Shown: positions 39,271-52,780 of the stretch, in pieces
Layout of the letters: each line of letters begins with the position of its first letter
How positions within the stretch are numbered: position 1 is the stretch's first letter
Assembly: GCA_947044365.1 (NCBI GenBank)
Contig: OX345639.1
Coordinates: forward strand, 9,666,218 to 9,730,217
DNA length: 64,000 nt
DNA from: Petrosia ficiformis
Taxonomy: Eukaryota > Porifera > Demospongiae > Haplosclerida > Petrosiidae
Direction of reading: 5' to 3'
Position numbers and translations under genes: made by a program
The notes under the pieces: model-generated
Database searches by the model: none
Told to the model about the DNA's origin: nothing
The model's input: the letters and a program-made list of their open reading frames with translations, nothing else

Positions 39271-39382
39271 ATTTCAATTTGTTTCGCAAGCACTGAGCAT
39301 GCGCAAATCCCGCAAAATAAAAATCAATTGACCACGCCTACTTTCACGTGGAAGTACTAAGTACAAGTACAAAGTTGGAATT
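39271..39382. promoter_or_regulatory. Bidirectional start region, TEX11/ERCC2
   Basis: These 112 bases between divergent start codons include an NRF1-like GAGCATGCGCAA (39295-39306), a CACCC-like ACCACGCCTAC (39331-39341) and an E-box CACGTG (39346-39351). No TATA box. The composition is less AT-rich than its surroundings. Confidence 0.55.
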
Positions 39383-42300
39383 ATGAAGTGAGTTTTAGAG
39401 AACAAAGACTGAATTTATCTTTACATATTACAGAATCAACATAGATGGGCTACTTGTCATATTTCCTTATGATTATGTATATCCGGAACAGTATTCATAT
39501 ATGTTAGATGTTAAACGCACCCTTGATGCAAAGGTATGCATATGTACATAGTTGCATGATTGTAATCACTGCAGGTAACGTCCTGTAGGGTCACTGTGTG
39601 TTGGAGATGCCTTGTGGTACTGGTAAAACTGTATCTCTCTTGGCTATCATTATCGCTTATCATCTGGTATGATGTACAGCACTAATATAGTCGTATATAT
39701 ATAATCATACATACTGGTATATAATCGTTAGTAATATATAGTATTGGGTTTTGAAAAATGATATCCATTCTGGTTCTAAGTAATGTAATCATAGTAATTC
39801 AATCTATATTATTAGGCTTATCCACATCAAGTGCAGAAACTTATATACTGTTCCAGAACTGTTCAAGAAATCAACAAAGTATTGAAATGATATTAATAGT
39901 AATTAAATAATTATTTAACTAAAATAGGCCATGAAAGAGCTCAAACGTTTAGTTAAGTATTATGAAATGGAGTTAGGATCAATTCCAAAAATTTTGGGTG
40001 TGGCTTTGAGCTCTCGAAAGAATCTCTGTATTCATCCAACTGTGAGTTGAGTACTTCATCATGTGATCATCTCTGTTAATCATGTGACCCAATCATGTGA
40101 TTATCAGGTTATGAGAAGTCAAGAAGGAAAGCTAGTGGATAGTGAATGTTTTAAATTAACTGCCTCTTTTGTTCGAGATCGTCATAGGGCAAATTCCAGT
40201 ATTCCAGTATGTCAGTTCTATGAGGTAATACAATTGCTAATATATAATTGTAATCTTACTACTAATAGGCTAGTCATACTATTACTGATGTACTACAAAA
40301 TGTTATTAATTTACAACATTCACTGCACCCACTCATTGTTGGTTTATTTATATTATATTATACAGGAATTTGATGCTGTTGGTCGTAGAGAACCAATACC
40401 AGCTGGTGTCTATGATATGGTAAAATGATATCTTATTTTATTAACATTTATTTATAATTAGTAATACTATAGGATGATTTAAAAGAATATGGTAGAAGAA
40501 AAGGGTGGTGTCCATATTTCTTAGCAAGATATTCAGTTAGTATCATTTATGTCTATTCATCAACTCATTTATCTATCCATCCATTCATTTATTCGTTCAT
40601 TCATCCATCTATCTTTCCATCCATCCATTCCTCTATCCATCTATCTCCACTATTCATCTATCCATCCATATCCACATATCATCAATCCATTCATTTGTAT
40701 CTCTCCTATGGTAGATTCTTCATGCTACTGTGGTCATGTACAGTTATTTTTATCTCCTTGATCCAAAGATAGCAGATATTGTTTCAAAAGGCTTTCCTCA
40801 ACAGAGTGTTGTAGTATTTGATGAGGCACATAATATTGGTAATCACGAAGAATACCTATATTTATGAATTTACTAATGATCCTTTCCTTTCTTATCATAA
40901 ATAGATAATGTCTGTATTGAGTCAATGAGTATTAATATTAGTAGAAAAACACTTGATAATTGTACTACGAATATTAATAATTTACAAGCCAAACTGAGAG
41001 AGTAAGATGAAGTTTATGTTTTATTTCTTTGTTTTCTCTATCTATATATAGAATGGGGGAAGAAACTTTACAACGTGAGTACCAGCGATTAGTTGAAGGA
41101 CTCAGAAGAGTGAGAGAAGAAAGGGAAGCTGATCTGCAGCTAGCTAATCCTGGTATTAATCTTTTATCTTCCTTACCTGTCCCCCTTTTCATTTTAATAT
41201 AGTTCTTCCTGATGATGTTTTACAAGAGGCACTCCCTGGTAGTATTCGTAGAGGAGAACATTACCTTGTATTTTTAAAGAGATTCGCTGAATATCTAAAG
41301 GTACAATAGAACTAGCTAGAGAGAATTCTAAAGTTTAATCCTTTTCTCATAGTCTAGATTGAGAGTTCATCATGTGGTATCTGAGACTCCTAGCTATTTC
41401 TTACAGCATATTAAATCTACTGTTTGTATCGAAAGAAAACCACTGAGGTAGAATTTGTCTTGTATGATAAACTAACTAATGATTGATACTGTAAATGGAT
41501 AGATTCAAACCTGATTATATTACAGGTTTTGTGCAGAGCGTCTTCACTTTATGCTTCAGACTTTACAGCTGATGGAGATTGCTGAATATGCTGCAGTTAC
41601 AAAAGTGGCTAATTTTGCAACACTTGTTTCAACATATACAGAAGGTGAGCGAATGCAGCTAATAAATTCACAGCATCAAGCCTTGTAATACTTCTATCCA
41701 TCTATATCTGTATATATCTATCTATACATGTCAGGGTTCACTCTGATCATAGAACCTTTTGATGATCGTGCTCCCACTATTTTTAACCCAATACTACATT
41801 TCAGGTATTGTGATTATGTTATCAAAAGTATATTTTATCTCGTAATGTTTCTTGCAGTTGTATGGATGCAAGCATAGCAGTTAAACCCGTTTTTGATTAT
41901 TATATTAACGTCATTATTACCTCTGCTGTCAGTATATTTGTATACAGACATAAATACATTAATAAAGATATATGCATACACTAGACACTGTCTCCACTGG
42001 ATATGTATCCTCGTCTTTTAAGATTTCAGCCTGCCCTTCTTAATTCTTATGGAATGAGTTTAGCTCGACCTTGTATCTGTCCTCTGGTATGCTAGCATTT
42101 AAAAGATAGTTAAAATTAAATACATTTTGCTTCTCTGATAGGTTGTTGGAAGAGGTAATGATCAAGTCTCTATTACTACTAGATTTGAGCAAAGAGCAGA
42201 TGTTGGTGAGTTTTTAATGCATAATATTTCAACATGTTGGCTATTGTTGATTATTTTAGCTGTAATACGTAATTATGGTAACTTGTTAGTGGAGTTATCA

Positions 42301-43458
42301 TCAATTGTTCCTGATGGTATAGTGGTGTTCTTTCCTAGTTATGACTATATGGTGAGGATAAAAGCAAGCAGCAATTCTTACCTCTCTTGCACGTTCTTAG
42401 GAACAAACTGTTCATGAGTGGATGGATCAAGGTCTCATGACAAAGATACAAAAGAAGAAACTTGTTTTTGTAGAGACAACAGATAATGCTGAAATGAGTT
42501 TAGCTCTACTTAACTATCGAAAGGTGCTTTTGTAATAAGTTTTCGAATATGTAACAAGTGTTTTTGTAAAAGGCTTGTGAAAATGGTCGTGGTGCTCTCC
42601 TGTTGTCAGTAGCTAGAGGCAAAGTCTCAGAGGGAGTAGACTTTGGTATGTTGGCATAACCAGGAGTAGTATTGTTAGTAAATATTATTATTGCTTAGAT
42701 CATCATTTTGGAAGAGCTGTTGTAATGATGGGTGTCCCTTATGTATATACACAGAGTCGTATTTTAAAGGTTAAGCATGTGGTCTCTACATGTTGTGTGT
42801 GTGTTTATATTGTGTATGGGTGTGAATGTTTGTGTACAAGTGAACTTCAACTGTAGGAGTGTGTTACTCTGACATCTTATGTATGTGTCCCATTTACAAA
42901 ACATATGCACATATGGCTGTGGTTTTGCAGTTGACTGAATGAGTTAATGATCAATAAATTCGTGGGTGCTATGTATGGATGTTATTATATTGAACTAGTG
43001 GGTGTGTGTATACTAACATATGGATTGTCCTTTATTTCAGGCGAGGCTAGAATTCCTCAGAGACAACTTCCAAATAAGGGAAAATGATTTTCTAACTTTT
43101 GATGCAATGAGGAATGCTGCACAAGTTAGGTTCTACTTTCTCTTCTCCTCTCTCTCTCGATTTAGTCTCTATCTTACTCTGTTCCACCCTCCACCTTCAT
43201 TTCATCTCTCTTTCCCTTCTTCAGTGTGTAGGACGAGCTCTTAGAGCTAAATCAGATTATGGTATAATGATATTTGCTGATAAGGTAATGTAGTATAAAT
43301 ATATGATATCTAATTAGTGTCATGATCTATTAACTTTCACCTTTTCTAAGCCAAAAAAATTCTGGGTGGTTGTGTGTACATATGTATGTATTTATGTATG
43401 TATGTATGTATGTGTGTACGTATGTATGTATTTATGTATGTATGTATGTATTTATGTA

Positions 43459-43521
<63 letters not shown>

Positions 43522-44763
43522 ATGTGTGGATCTATAATTTGCACTATATGTACTCAGAGATATGGGAGATATGATAAGAAAGAGAAATTACCTCTTTGGA
43601 TACAGGTATATATTACATGACACATAAGTGTGAATAGTTATGTTCTGTGGTAATGTTGACATACATACATACATACATACATACATACCTACTACATACA
43701 TACATACATACATACATACATACATACCTACTACATACATACATACATACATGCATGTTTGGAGAATCGTCTTATTCAAAATAAGTTGAGTAATTTTATC
43801 CTCGTAGGAAAATCTATCAGACGTGCTGTGTAATTTATCAACAGAAGAGGCCATACAAGTGAATTTAATGTTTGTATGTTTCAAAAAACTTTCAGTCTGA
43901 AATCAGTTTATCTTTCACATGTACAAAGTACTGTTTATGTTTTCAGTTGTATTTGATACAAGATACATATGTACATGCACACATATATATGTACATTTAT
44001 GTACATGTATATGTATTTTGGGATGTGAAGTACATGTACACATATTATAGTACATTTGTAATTATGTACATGTATATATGTACATGTACACATATATATG
44101 TACATTTACGTACATGTGTATGTATTTTGGTATGTGAAGTACATGTACACATATATATGTACATTTACGTACATGTATATGTATTTTGGGATGTGAAGTA
44201 CATGTACACATATTATAGTACATTTATAATTATGTACATGTATATATGTACATGTACACATATGAGTTACAGGTACATGTATATGTACAGACATGTACAA
44301 GTTATATTTGCTGCATGTACATGTATTCATGTACATATATTTATAGTACAGGTATATACATAATTAGTGTTTTGTAAACATTAATTTTAATTATCTTCTA
44401 TGGTACATACCATCACACATTCATCACATTATTATTATCAGAAACATTCCCTAATGCACAAAATATGCTTTTTGATGAAAAGAGTTAATGTACTCTCCCA
44501 CTCACTGTTGTTTGGAAATGTCTTTGTTTGCCAATAATTATGTTGCATGTTTCTTTTGTCATGTATTATTTCAGATATGTAAAAGGTTCCTACGACAGAT
44601 GGCACAACCTTTTAAAGAGGTTTGTTTAATGCAAAGACAGACAGACACAATTAGTTTTACGTTTTTGTTTTCTTACTAGGAAGAACAGGTTGGTCTTGCA
44701 CTTCTAACATTGGAACAAGTAACAGAAAGGGAACGAAAGAGATTGGCTGAATTGTCTTCATAA
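39383..44763 (+). CDS. ERCC2: ERCC2/XPD, TFIIH 5'-3' DNA helicase
   Basis: XPD is the TFIIH helicase that opens DNA for nucleotide-excision repair. The first exon is only ATGAA before GTGAGT; the next gives [20 protein letters not shown]. Motif I is [15 protein letters not shown], motif [12 protein letters not shown]. All four Fe-S cluster cysteines are present ([30 protein letters not shown]). The rest follows human XPD closely: [90 protein letters not shown] (motif VI) and FLRQMAQPF. Motif Ia is LIYCSRT. A conserved GTLSP reads ATLSP across the intron ending at 41984. The last two introns carry long tetranucleotide and TGTACA-rich repeats. Confidence 0.96.
40549..40705. repeat. CCAT/CTAT tetranucleotide tract in an ERCC2 intron
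   Basis: Imperfect runs of CATT, CCAT and CTAT, between the exon ending [11 protein letters not shown] and the one beginning ILHATVV. The ORF over it ([12 protein letters not shown]) is a repeat artefact. Confidence 0.85.
43374..43520. repeat. (TATG)n-(TG)n microsatellite in an ERCC2 intron
   Basis: TATGTATG units followed by about 50 bases of pure TG. It lies 40 bases before the acceptor of exon [10 protein letters not shown]. Confidence 0.92.
43660..43755. repeat. (CATA)n microsatellite
   Basis: Runs of CATA broken twice by CCTACTA, in the next ERCC2 intron. Confidence 0.9.
43965..44350. repeat. TGTACA-rich minisatellite in an ERCC2 intron
   Basis: Repeated blocks of ATGTACATTTACGTACATG, then TATGTATTTTGGGATGTGAA, about 60-110 bases per higher-order unit. 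They are dense in the palindromes GTAC and TGTACA, so the tract can fold on itself. No coding potential. Confidence 0.85.
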
Positions 44764-44957
44764 ACTCAACATTCTCTTAATCTAGAATGAATCATAATAA
44801 TTATAGATGTTTGATAATCCTTTTTAAGTCAACACGCCCACCACGTGTACGTGTACATATATAAATACGTACGTACGTACGGTTTAAAATTTTAAATTCG
44901 AAGCTGACAGTGATTGGCAGTTGGAGCTAAAACTTGTGATTACAAAAGATAGCAACA

Positions 44958-47269
44958 ATGAATTATAGCGAAAGTAGAGAGAGGATTATGTCCGGTCTTT
45001 CGTCTGTGAAAATAGCTGGTCTTTGGAAACGATCTCAATGCTTACATCGTTACACTAAACCGAACTACCGTCATAGAGTCTTCATACTTACAGATCAGTC
45101 ATTGTCCTACTACTCAGGGACTTTAGATGTGAGTTTTAATGCAATTGTAAATTAATTATGAAGTTCTAATGTTTCAAAAATTGTCATGCCTGATGATTCT
45201 CAAATTCTTGTTAATTGATTTTTGCTGTTCACACATACAGAGAATTGGTGGACTGAAAGGACGTATCGGTATAGATTGTATTCGTGCAGTTGAAGTGGTA
45301 GACAATGCTGCATTTGGAATAGAACATACCATGCAAGTGAGTAAATGATGTAATAGTTTGTTTGCAAATTAAAACCACATAGTAAAAATGGTCAACAGAG
45401 CTCACCCTATCACACCCAATGTAGTAATTATAGTGTATTTGGGTAGCAGGTCAGTATAATAATTTATGTATATGTATGTATACATAATATTATATAGTAT
45501 TATAATACATACAACAGATATGTACATGTGTATATAATTATATATATATATATATAATAATTATATATACATATAATATATATAATATACAATTATATAT
45601 ATGTACATGTATATATATATGTGTATGTGTTATAATACTGTATGATCATACTTGTATTAACAATTTGTACATAATTATATTGGACATATATATAAGGTAA
45701 TAAACACGTAATATTTAGAAGCCTTTGTTTGGTTAACTACATACAGTACATGTACTGCTTGCCAGAATCACTTGTAATGATTATAACTAAGTTACTACTA
45801 GACATCCAGTTCAACCTAGTTCCTAACTACATTACTACTAGACATTTAGTTTAACCTGTGAGTAAATGACATATGTAACAGTCTGTAGGTTACAACTGGA
45901 GTAGAGTACAAGGAATGTAGTTCAAAATGACTAACAGCTGCTCTTGTGCTCACTAGGAATGTTATCACGAACAATGAATTTAATTAGTGTACATGCGTGT
46001 CATGTGACTATTATATGATTCACTTCTAAGATCACATGATTTTCTTTCTCTTCAGGTAATATATCAAAGCAAAAAGCATGGATATGTAACACTTTACATT
46101 ACAGCACGAGATAAAGAACAATGTGACGATTGGATAATCACATTGAGACAAGGTAAGCCATTTCCATCTTCTCTATCCTATACATACATCACATGATAAT
46201 GATGCCACTGTATTGAGTTATCATAGCTGTTAAATATACATAAACATTCCCTGAGTTTTAAATGTGATCTTGAGTTAGTTGTCAGGTTGTACGTATGATG
46301 TAATCAGGTCTGTTATGACTGCCAAAAATTTTAATAATTTCCTGAGTAATACTCTTTTCATGAATATGATTTTATCCTGCCAAACATAAATCTTACAAGA
46401 ATGTCTCATCTTCCTTAAATAATATTAACTGTTCACTTTTTAACTACCTAACTGCCTCCTGTATTTGGTAAGTATGCCTTTTTGTTAGATCCAGGAATAT
46501 CTCTACCTAAGTACCCACATGTATGTACAATTAACCTCTCTCTTTTCCCCCTCCAGCCTGTTATTTCAATCAAGACATGCTAATGCATTATCATCCTGGG
46601 TCTTACACGAGATCAAATTGGTCATGTTGTAAACAAAGAAATCGTCAAACATTAGGATGTGAACCTACATACTATCTCCTTTCAAGAAGCTCATCACGCT
46701 ATGCTGAAATGAGACGAAGGGACAATATTAACAGACTTTCTAATCAAATAGTACCCAACTCACGAATTCTCTCTGATGGCCCTAGTTTACCACTCATTAT
46801 TGAAGAGGAAGAGATATCTATCCATGAAAGGAGTATCAGTTGTCATAACCTCACATGTCATACTTTTGCTTCAAATTTTTCCGATGTACAAACTGTTTCT
46901 AGTTGCTATACATTAGCCACTGTTTCCGATTCTAATATGGATTTAAATGATACCACTGGACTCTTACAGGACACTAAAATGGACACACATCAAATTCCCA
47001 ATGTTGATGTTTGTAAGCGTCATCATCAAATTGCACCAGAAATTCCATTAGTTACTCCTGTTATCAATGTCTTTCCCCGAATTCGTAAACCTAGTTCTGA
47101 TAGTACGCATATTGAACAGGTTCCTTCTAAACAATTAGTTCTCTCAGAGACTCGTCAAATTTCTTTATCTAGAGAACCAAGCGTTGATTATAACAGTCTT
47201 AGTCTTCCTCGAAAACCTTGCATTGAGCCAAGATTATCAAACACAAACCCAGAACTGATTCATGTATGA
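44958..47269 (+). CDS. PH-BTK domain protein without a kinase
   Basis: Not a recognised orthologue. Exons 44958-45128, 45241-45336, 46056-46152 and 46557-47269 keep frame for 358 residues. Residues 15-120 form a PH domain (KIAGLWKRSQCLHRY, RHRVFILTDQSLSYYSGTLD, GYVTLYITARDKEQCDDWI). A BTK zinc motif follows at once: YHPGSY...WSCCKQRNRQTLGC, with the exact His-x10-Cys-Cys-x9-Cys spacing of Tec kinases. In animals this PH-BTK pair normally heads Tec kinases or GAP1-type RasGAPs; here a 200-residue Ser/Thr-rich, acidic, disordered tail (IIEEEEISIHERS) leads straight to the stop. It may be a phosphoinositide-binding adaptor or decoy. It lies 194 bases after ERCC2 on the same strand. Confidence 0.82.
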
Positions 47270-47817
47270 GATGGATTTCTGGACAAAGATGGACTGAGAC
47301 CATGAATGAATATGGCAAACTGCAAATTGTATCTTTTGTTTGTTTCACCTTTATCACTAGATGAAATTCACCAATATAGTAATGTTGTATGTATATCAGT
47401 CATATAATCTCATAATTTCTTTATTTGTTATTAAATTGATACAACTGATTACAAATATGGTACTAACAAGTACAATTATTTGATTGACAGTTGACTTACT
47501 ACAAAATATCCCCAAATACAATTTAATTTAATAAATTAATTTATATACAGCTGATTCGACACTCTAATGTCCGTTGGAATGCCACTTGTGTGTTAGTTGG
47601 TCATGTCATACTCAAGAAATGCATTATTTATTACATCATAGAACACAAATAGATACCACACAATACGAGGATAATAAAATTGTACGTAACTAATTAAGTG
47701 AAAAATGTAGAATAACGAAAAGATCAAATGAAATAACAGCTTCCTTAATGTGTGCTTGTGAAACATGTATCAAATAATTTGAATTTGTAAACTGGAGAAT
47801 GGTATAGTTCAAGTGGA
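47270..47817. other. Convergent gap, PH-BTK and POLR1C 3' ends
   Basis: These 548 AT-rich bases hold several possible poly(A) signals and should contain both 3'UTRs. No coding exon or repeat of note seen. Confidence 0.6.
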
Positions 47818-50230
47818 TTATGTGTCTATTTCAGTGAGAAAATGTGAACATTTATCCATCAGTACTCTGAGAGCTTCAAGAACAAGTGTATCTGATGATA
47901 AAGCTCCTGTAGACTCAACTGAAACTATATAATAAATAAAGAAATGATAAATAATCACAATTATGATAATGACATCATTATCGTAATGAGTTAACAATTA
48001 AACAGCACCATCATCAATTATTTTATGCTGACACCAAGTATTAAGAAAACTATATTTCCTAATTTGGTTAACACATTAACATTGTGTCAGCACATGAGGT
48101 ATCTGTACGTGGAAGCTACATGGATATCTGAAAGTAGTTTAAGAATATTGAATGATAGATTTTGTGTATATGATAAATGCAGTTGTTGAGTTAAATGCCA
48201 AAGCTAGGTAACAATCCCCCCTTCCTTCCCATTATGAAGATTTCTGTATGATGACTACATTACTAACATATAAAGTGATCTCTTATTCTTGATAATTCAA
48301 CACAATCTTTCAGATCCTAAATAGAGAGAGAGAGAATGTATCACTTGTATATGTAATGCATTACTGGTTAACAATAGGTAGTTTAAGCATAGACCATATA
48401 GTAGTCATATCATACTTCATGTCTTAACACTTCTCTACTACAAGTGTCTTTACGTGCATTAGCAACCACTGCTTTTCTTTGGCCTGAGAAACAAGAGATG
48501 AGAGGATGAATGAGAGTAAAAAGAAACAAACCTGAAATATCTTGCACTTTAATAACTCCTTTAGGAAAACATCTTGCTAGTTTATCAGCCAATGGCCCGA
48601 TAACAGGTCGTGTCAATGTTATCTCAGGTAGGAGACGATAAGAAGCCGTTGCTATAGAAACAGAAATACAAATACACACATACATACACACTTACAAACA
48701 TACCAACAGGAGAGAATTTAGCATGATCTTTCCCTAGTCCCTTAGTGCAAACCAATCTAACATCAATTTCCTGACCGGGTCTTAATTTGGCTATCAAGAT
48801 ATCATTATGTACTGGTCGTATATCATGAACTGAAAACTGATAAATGTATGTGAAGAACAATAATACCTCTCCAAAGGGAGCATACCCTCTGATAACCAAT
48901 GTTGTTTTAGGAAACTAAACTATATAAACAGTTTTAATAATGGGGTAGTAAACTAAAACTAAAAGTGTTTGGATAAAGTACACTAAAGCTATCATAATTT
49001 ATAATATAACACAGTTTGGAAAGACTGGAATATATACTATACTTACCATTTTAGCCTGTTCTCCAATGGGAGTCCATTTAATATGGTCAGTTGTTACTAA
49101 AAGCATAATAATTATAATAATTATGTATTACACTGCTTATACCTTTGTGACTGTGGTATAGTTCATTAGGGTCCTCTGCGTCTTTAGGGGCTTTAGGATT
49201 ATGAGTACATTTTACTTTGAGTTTGAACTCAAGCATGTGTTGTGGAGAAGAATCTGGGAATGGAGACCCTTCCTCTTCTAGAAGAGAGAATCACACATAC
49301 ATCATCATATATACACATACATCACTAACGAGTTGGAAGAAACATGAATTTTCTAGGATCTGCAAAAATTGGAATGAGTCCAAAACGATGTGCTAGCACC
49401 TGAATGGTGGATGACAGGTCACATGCAAGTCATTAGACAATCAAACAAACCTCATCTTGAATAATGGATGTATTATTATGTATGAAAACTTTCTCAATAG
49501 CCATCGTGGGGACCTAATATCAAAATAAATCAGACTCAAGGAGACAATAGTTATGATCGACTATTCCATAAAGGTTCCATACTATGTTTTCAGTACTCAC
49601 AGTGGAAGTTTCTCGAACTTCATAGCAAAATGAATATTTTATTTTGTTATTCATATAATATTTTCATAATAGAGTGATACAATATTGGTATTTGGACATG
49701 TTAATAGTTTGTGTACTGAGTGAAGGACTTTGGCCTGAAACATTCTTTCAATAATAAATTACTATTAAACTCATGAAATCTCCACTATGAATAGTTATCA
49801 ATCAGATTTATAATTACCTCAGCAATTAGAACACGCCTAATAGCATTAGCAATTGCTGGATCCAGTCCTATCATATCAAATTCAGCTACATCGTAACTCA
49901 AGCTAACCATATCAATACGAAAATGCTAGGAAAAAAACGTGAGATTGTATTGTGAAAGGCTGGGATTAAAAATGATATATAGAGATGAACGGACATACAA
50001 ATAGATGGTATGATGATGGATGAACAGACTGATCTAATAACTGATGGACAAACACCTTCTTGAATGATTTAAAATTCCACGAGTCATCACAGTCTGGTAC
50101 ACTTCCTGGAGAATCAGTACTTTGTGCCTGAAAACCAAATGTATATACAATATTCTAATTAATTTGTAGTCCTTACATTATCCACTATGTAAGGTTTTAA
50201 GTAGATCTTTGATCTATCTCTACTTGCCAT
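47818..50230 (-). CDS. POLR1C: POLR1C (RPAC1/AC40), shared RNA polymerase I and III subunit
   Basis: RPAC1 pairs with RPAC2 in the alpha-like assembly platform of RNA polymerases I and III. Start ATG at 50230 ([18 protein letters not shown]); stop at 47818 after HFLTEIDT. Conserved blocks include [109 protein letters not shown] and [18 protein letters not shown], all close to human. Between the exon with GEQAKM and the one beginning DIRPVHND an extra stretch ([10 protein letters not shown]) may be coding or part of an intron; human reads straight on as FPEGTIRPVHDD. It is head-to-head with SIVA1, 78 bases between start codons. Confidence 0.94.
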
Positions 50231-50308
50231 GATGGACCACGTGGGTAATGGTGTGCCACGCCCACTAATGCAGAGTGCATGCATGCATGCATTTAGTATT
50301 CTTTCAGT
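50231..50308. promoter_or_regulatory. Bidirectional start region, POLR1C/SIVA1
   Basis: These 78 bases hold an E-box CACGTG (50238-50243), CCACGCCCACTAA (50256-50268) and a TGCATGCATGCATGCAT run. The CCACGCCCACTAA box recurs elsewhere in the window (see findings). Confidence 0.6.
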
Positions 50309-50875
50309 ATGGCAATGAAGAGAAAAAATCCTTTTATAGAGGAAATTCCACGTCAGTTAAAGATTTATGTTGGCCCTAAACAGGTAGCAGGAAAAGAAGA
50401 AATGAAAAGAGTTCATGGTAAGATAGAAAACTGAAGGGTGAGTTTGAGACACACCCAATTAATGAATTCCCTTTTGTAGATCACACCAAGGCTTTGTTAT
50501 TCAAAGGAGCTAATCCTCTAGCATCCACTAAATCTCTTGAAGCTGTAGGTTGTGTGAATGGATTCACAAATGGAAAAATTGAAACTCCAAATACTGAAAA
50601 TAATGTCCAGCAAAGAAAGAACTGTGTCCATTGCCAACAGGGAGCTGACACTGTAATATGTGTGGATTGTGATCGACAAGTATGTCTTACTTGCATCAGA
50701 CACTGTTTCATTTGTAGGTACACATATTGTCATTTCTGTTCTGTTCTCAAGTAAGCAAGATTACATTGTTATTATTAGTAACCATAGTAACTATCATCCA
50801 TACAGCTACGACCAATCAGATGTCAGATCCCTTTGTCTCAGTTGTCTTCCTCTTTTACTAAACTATAGTAGTTGA
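50309..50875 (+). CDS. SIVA1: SIVA1-like zinc-binding apoptosis regulator
   Basis: SIVA is a small zinc-rich adaptor first found as a CD27-binding apoptosis regulator. Exons 50309-50417, 50480-50750 and 50806-50875 keep frame for 149 residues (human 175). The N-terminus MAMKRKNPFIEEIPRQLKIY matches the start of SIVA (KRxxPFxxxxPxQLKxxV), and HTKALLFKGA matches KTKRLLFLGA. The C-terminal half has the cysteine arrays CVHCQQGADTVICVDCDRQ, CLTCIRHCFIC, YCHFC and LCLSC, with SIVA spacing. The middle is shorter than in mammals. Intron 2 is only 55 bases. The animal-only orthologue in so compact a genome suggests a role older than CD27. Confidence 0.9.
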
Positions 50876-51047
50876 TATATCATATCATGTCATTGCATCC
50901 TCATGTCCATTACCATTATCATTGTATGTACATATTATCTCCCTTCATTAAATATCACTGGTTGATAAATGAATGAATCAATGAATATTGTATATTGTGT
51001 CATAAAGTATACTACATGAATTACAATGTGACATTCTTGAGACTTGT

Positions 51048-52636
51048 TAACTTGTTCTAATTGTTTTGCACATGCCACAACTCCAACTCCCTAAGGAACA
51101 CGTGTGAATATAGAATGCATTATGAATCATTCAATACTAACCTTCTGGAGCTTCTTTCATTGGAGGTTTGAGACAATACATGTGGTAACCACGATCGCAA
51201 TCATCACAAAATAATAGTTGATCCTAAGAAAAGAACATGGGAATTGGGATATTTGTATGACAGATGCACTTACATCATTATCGGATTTTCCACACAGTGA
51301 ACAAGACTTGCATTCAATACATTGCCATCTATAAGTCAGCACAACAGATGCTAGAGCAGGGGAGAACTGAAGACAAGATGGATGACCTAACAAGAGAGGT
51401 TGCAGTAAACCAACATGTCATATGTATGTATGTGTGTACCTGATCTTCCACAATCGGCACAAGAAACCATTTTCTCCACTTTGCCTGATTTACGGTTAAT
51501 GGAATCATCTCCCAAACAAAAGTCACAATATGGATTCCTTTTTTTTATACTAGTTGGAGGGGGTTCCTCTTTCACCTTCTCTACCTCTGGTAAGACCTGT
51601 TCCACAGCATGATACTGAGTTTGATGAGCTTTGAGAGATGCTTGTGTCTTATAGCGACGATTACACGAATTACAAATGAAAGGTTTCTCTTGTTCACGTG
51701 AAAACTTTTGTGGAGCATTTATCGTGCGTGTACGAGTGCTCTGCAGGGAGAGGTTTGGAGCAGATAGTACCCATAAACAGATATACCAGATCTCATCTTA
51801 CTCTTCTCTTTCTTTTCAGTCTCCTCTCTTCCTCTGAGTCATATTCATCCATGAAATCAACATCTTTATCACTTTCTTCATTTAGCTCTGAACTCATTGG
51901 AGATCCCATGGGTACCCGAGAATTTGATGATGTACTCACAGCTAATAAAGAGATATGATATTAAACATTATACTACACGAATTGATGAAACGAATGGACT
52001 GTGATGTATATATGAATGGAAGAAGGACTTACCACTGTCTTCTTTTTTCAAACCAGCAATCCGAGAGCTTCTCTTTGTAACCATACCTCCTTCTAATGTC
52101 TGTACCATACCGGATGATAAACCATTACTAGGTTCAGCGACCTTCTCTGGAACTAAATACAAAAATAGATCAAAAGATAGGAAGATGGTAACTAATAGCA
52201 GCAAACCCTTCATTGTTATTTGTGTTGATACTGAATCTTCAAATCTCCATCTTCTTGCAGGGTAACTATAGACCTGTCCTGGTAGATTGCCTTTATGACG
52301 TTCTGATTTTTTTCTCCATAAGTAGCAATCTAGAGCGAGAGACATTTATTATTACAGACACGTTATGAGCTAATTGATACTACAAGCAATGCTAGACTAA
52401 TCTCCAATTCCACTTAATTGCTTGATCACTTGTTTTCATACCTTTCTGTGCAATTCCAGTCTGAGCATCAATATATGGTAATCGTGACCTTCTCTCTTTC
52501 AATAGATTACTATTATAAATGACAATATTGTCGAGAGCTTCTTTGTAAAACGAACTGTAACCAACAAAATATAGTTTTACTCATTATAATTATTATTATT
52601 ATAATACTCTAACCTTTCACGCCAAGGAATATCCAT
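51048..52636 (-). CDS. DPF: DPF/BAF45-type double-PHD-finger protein
   Basis: DPF proteins are BAF-complex subunits whose tandem PHD finger reads acylated/unmodified histone H3. ATG at 52636 ([20 protein letters not shown]). The Requiem N-domain continues with [18 protein letters not shown] and [14 protein letters not shown]. After an acidic linker ([20 protein letters not shown]) comes one C2H2 finger ([19 protein letters not shown]). PHD1 is [20 protein letters not shown], then [15 protein letters not shown] and [17 protein letters not shown]2 includes [19 protein letters not shown], then SWSCGMCKT. It stops seven residues later. One DPF here stands for vertebrate DPF1-3. It is 144 bases after ADCK1 on the same strand and converges with SIVA1 (172 bases between stops). 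Confidence 0.95.
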
Positions 52637-52780
52637 GATTAGCAGGTTGTTAGTATACTGAAGTACACATGGTAGATTACTGACTAAAACCTCTAAAGTT
52701 CGCCCTTCAGCGTACGCGCGCGAGAAACCGAAATGTAGTTTTATAACTATGTGTATGATAATAAAGTATTGTTATTAAAT

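Noticed and set aside
43366..43620. Val-Cys / Tyr-Val-Cys-Met repeat ORFs
   Set aside because: They come from (TATG)n-(TG)n in an ERCC2 intron; the real exon starts at AGATATGGG (RYGRYD).
44871..44882. ACGTACGTACGT palindrome as an origin or operator
   Set aside because: It is a short simple repeat in an animal intergenic region, without other support.
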